The notes beneath the pieces are model-generated. The model saw nothing but the letters and a program-made list of their open reading frames with translations, did not search any database and had not been told where the DNA came from. A DNA stretch of 64,000 bases from Paulownia fortunei (Eukaryota > Streptophyta > Magnoliopsida > Lamiales > Paulowniaceae): positions 2,852,001 to 2,916,000 of the forward strand of contig CM033122.1 of the NCBI GenBank assembly GCA_019321725.1, given 5' to 3'. The position numbers were made by a program, and so were the translations under genes. Below, piece by piece: positions 61,394 to 64,000 of the stretch (positions are counted from its first letter, which is position 1; every line of letters starts with the position of its first letter).

Positions 61394-64000
61394 CTATCTA
61401 CCATCCGTGCTGTTAACTAGTGCCACGAGCTCAACATTGTCAGATGCTTGAGTTTCAGTGCCCTCTTTCGAATTCAAAACTTCATCTGGAAGAATAGAAG
61501 AGTTGGGATCTGCTCTAGGAACCAAAAATAGCAGAAAAAGCGGGCTGATCCTTAGTATGTTCCTTATCAAAATGGCTAGCCAGAAGTTATCAAATTCTGT
61601 CCTCGTAACGTTCAGAATATGAAGTAACAAACCTCCTAACCATGATGAAGTAAGAAGTCCAGCATTATCAATTGACATGAGCAAGGCAAAAAAGGTGCCT
61701 TCAATGCCAGGTGGGCAGAGCTTTGAACTCAGAACAAGAAGTGGCATCCATTTGAGCCGTCCAATCATTTGGGAGACACTCGCATCAATCACCACAAAGA
61801 AATAATCTGGTATCCCAAATTTTAAGTTCCAGCGCAACACCAACACCAAATCTAGCATTCCAGAGAGACAGGATAGTATCTGAGCCCAGAAGAGTAGATC
61901 ACGGAAGGGATAGTCCTTTAATCCATATTGATATAGTATAGCCCCAAGAAGAGAGCCTACGGAGCCAATTGCCATGATATAACCAATTGTTTCCTGTGTC
62001 AGTAAAACGGATTACAGTTAGCATGTAAGTTATCTGTACCAGTAGTAGCATCTCGAATCATTTACAACCTAATGTGGAAGCATCTTAGTATGACTTTTTA
62101 TCCACCAACTGATACAAGTTTGCAACTTTGCATAAGCCCTTTTGATATTTATGCATTAACTGTTATTACACTGTATACCACATGAAGCTAAGAAATAAAG
62201 TTTGCAAGGGAGCAAAATTTGCTATATATTTTCTTCTAACAAGAAAAAAATTGTTTTTTCTTCTGCATTTATAGGTCAAGCATAATTAAATAGCTGAACT
62301 TAACATATGAAAATGATAACTTTACTCTTCAAAAGAAATACAGCGTTGCCATTTTTAAGAATAAGCACAAAAAATGATCACTTGAAAAGTCAGAAAACAG
62401 AGTAATTATAACTTAACTGAGAGTCATCGAGATGCAAACATTGAAAAAATGTCAACGGCTAAGCTTGGCCAAGATAAATAATATTTATTGTTCAACTTTC
62501 AGTGGGTGCACCTTATTTGAATTTGTCTTACATTAAAATCTTATCACCTTTTCTAAGAAAGTGTGCAAGTGCCTGCAGCTTTAATGCTTATGACCATTGG
62601 TTAAGATGTTTTTACATGGTATCGAAGTCAGACATGGGACTAGCAGAAAAATATTATTATTTTAATTTCATAAATTTGAAAATTTTCTCATTATTATTCC
62701 ATTTGTGCACCTGGTTATTTGATATAGTGTTGTTACACCAATTCATGCAAGATGGGCTGTACTTGCAAGAAATACTAAAAAAATATTGTAGTATAGATGC
62801 TAAAAAAACTTCATAAAGAAGTTTTATTACAGAAAAAAGAATTCATGCTAAAATAAAATTGAGACGGCAAAATTCGAGACATTTTTAGATGAAGTTATAT
62901 ACCAGGAATGCTTTCTAAAAATTGATGAAAATTGCAACATATGAGAACAAGTTCGACTAAACTTGAAATGTATCCCTTTCCTCACCAACATCTAGGTGGC
63001 AAGCCAACAATTTTTTTAGTCTTGTTTTTCATCTTACATTTTCTTTCTTTCTTTAGTTTCCAAATTTTTTTCTTTTTTTTTTTTTTGGGTGGGGGGGCTA
63101 CTAGATGTCCACTAATTCTGCACAATAAATGATGCTTGAGAATAATAGGACACGGTGACTATATTGTTTATTTAAATGGCTTCTTGTCACTTTAATTCCA
63201 CCAAATAGAGGCTTATCTATACTTAAATCTAGGGTGAATCCAATTATGAGGATCCTCTCCTTCAATTCCTGTCCATGAAGGCTCGACTATTTATTAATAA
63301 CCTGATTCCAAATGATTTCAAGTTGAAGATTAAACAAACAACATCAGCAAATAATAAAGACAACAGGTTAAAGGCCAACAGGACAGTGGGATCCAATGGC
63401 TCAATACTCTTCTTTACTTTTCTTTTGCAATCCATTTACTTATTTTCGTAACATGCCATTCTTTGCACAAAGACATGCTCTAATTTGATCTAAAACGTTT
63501 ATCACGTGTTTGGATTCAACGCAGGAAAATATCAGACTTACCCATAAAGCAGAAATGCTATTTATTAATTTTTACAAACTAATGGATATTTTCATCCTGG
63601 AGCGTCTTTCCATTGGTTCTAAGTTAATGAGAAGATCAGCTGAGAACTCAGAACAGTATACCTTAGAAAACGATGGACCAGCTTCTGAATCTGTGGCCCA
63701 GTAGAACATCCCCTCAGAGACATTTAGACTCAACGAAAAGGATAAGTACATGTATAAGCATGGCCTCCACACGTCTGGGCATTTCAACGTCTTCCACATA
63801 GCTTTACCAGCATTGAGAAAGTTCTGGTTGATCTGATTCCAGAAATTGAAATTAAACTTTTGTCCTTGATAATCCCAAGTATGCAATAGGAAGGTGTGAA
63901 TACCTGTTCATAAGCAAAGCTGGATACCCGATGTTCCTTGAGCAAAACACCAACTAACAACACAAGCCCAGCTGGTATAGTCAACAAGCCATATACCCCC
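61394..64000 (-). CDS. Folate-biopterin-type transporter, C-terminal part (runs off the right edge)
   Basis: Three exons are visible: 63904 to beyond 64000, 63662-63832 and 61394-61993, joined in phase 0, giving 288 residues before the stop. Introns are 71 bp and 1668 bp, both GT-AG. The protein belongs to the major-facilitator-like folate-biopterin transporter (FBT/BT1) family. Signatures include [34 protein letters not shown], the helix [34 protein letters not shown] and the family motif [21 protein letters not shown]. About seven hydrophobic helices are seen, and the 35-residue tail is polar and probably faces the cytosol or stroma. Some family members carry folates; the substrate of this member cannot be read from sequence. 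Arabidopsis has several copies of this type, including ones next to its RRC1 and ERH genes. Confidence 0.9.

Noticed and set aside
62615..62645. ACATGGTATCGAAGTCAGACAT, similar to an initiator-tRNA primer binding site of LTR retrotransposons
   Set aside because: It has several mismatches, and no LTR pair, polypurine tract or gag/pol frame lies nearby. At most it is a very old remnant inside the transporter intron.

Overview
This is a stretch of nuclear DNA from a flowering plant, most likely a eudicot. The evidence is the AT-rich sequence, GT-AG introns of about 70 bp to 1.9 kb, plant-specific gene families, many small MITE-type transposons, and CT/CA/TA microsatellites. I rebuilt exons by hand on both strands. 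Seven genes give complete coding sequences whose exon lengths sum to whole codons, and an eighth runs off the right edge. I saw no rRNA, tRNA or CRISPR array. I cannot name the species.

Layout, left to right. 1-3.8 kb: no gene recognised. 3.8-6.1 kb (-): C1D/Rrp47-type exosome cofactor, 214 aa. 8.0-11.4 kb (+): an intronless P-class pentatricopeptide repeat protein of 1114 aa matching PGR3. 11.4-17.3 kb: long non-coding flank. 17.3-18.4 kb (+): a small uncharacterised basic coiled-coil protein. 18.4-22.7 kb: intergenic, with a CpG-rich patch that looks organelle-derived and a hAT-type element. 22.7-32.0 kb (-): a ten-exon PP2C phosphatase, PP2C60/PP2C21 type. 35.5-38.9 kb (+): enhancer of rudimentary homologue (ERH). 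41.5-52.2 kb (+): the U2 snRNP-associated splicing factor RRC1/SR140. 53.4-58.5 kb (-): a protein with four tandem Myb/SANT-like domains. 61.4-64.0 kb (-): the C-terminal part of a folate-biopterin-type transporter.

The genes are ordinary housekeeping loci and do not form one pathway. There is a loose RNA theme: C1D in exosome processing, PGR3 in chloroplast RNA stabilisation and translation, ERH in RNA metabolism, RRC1 in splicing. From recalled Arabidopsis locus numbers, the same neighbours are split over several duplicated Arabidopsis segments, so this window looks like a less fractionated version of one ancestral block.

The most interesting structures are: a textbook U12-type donor in the intron between the third and fourth SANT units; a strict two-exon-per-repeat architecture in that same gene; an ERH start codon that forms a coding exon by itself; a non-canonical first coding junction in RRC1; four small transposons with intact or near-intact target-site duplications; a decayed PPR-like reading frame antisense inside a 5' UTR intron; and a CpG-rich island of probable organellar origin. 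I found no clearly new multi-gene system.
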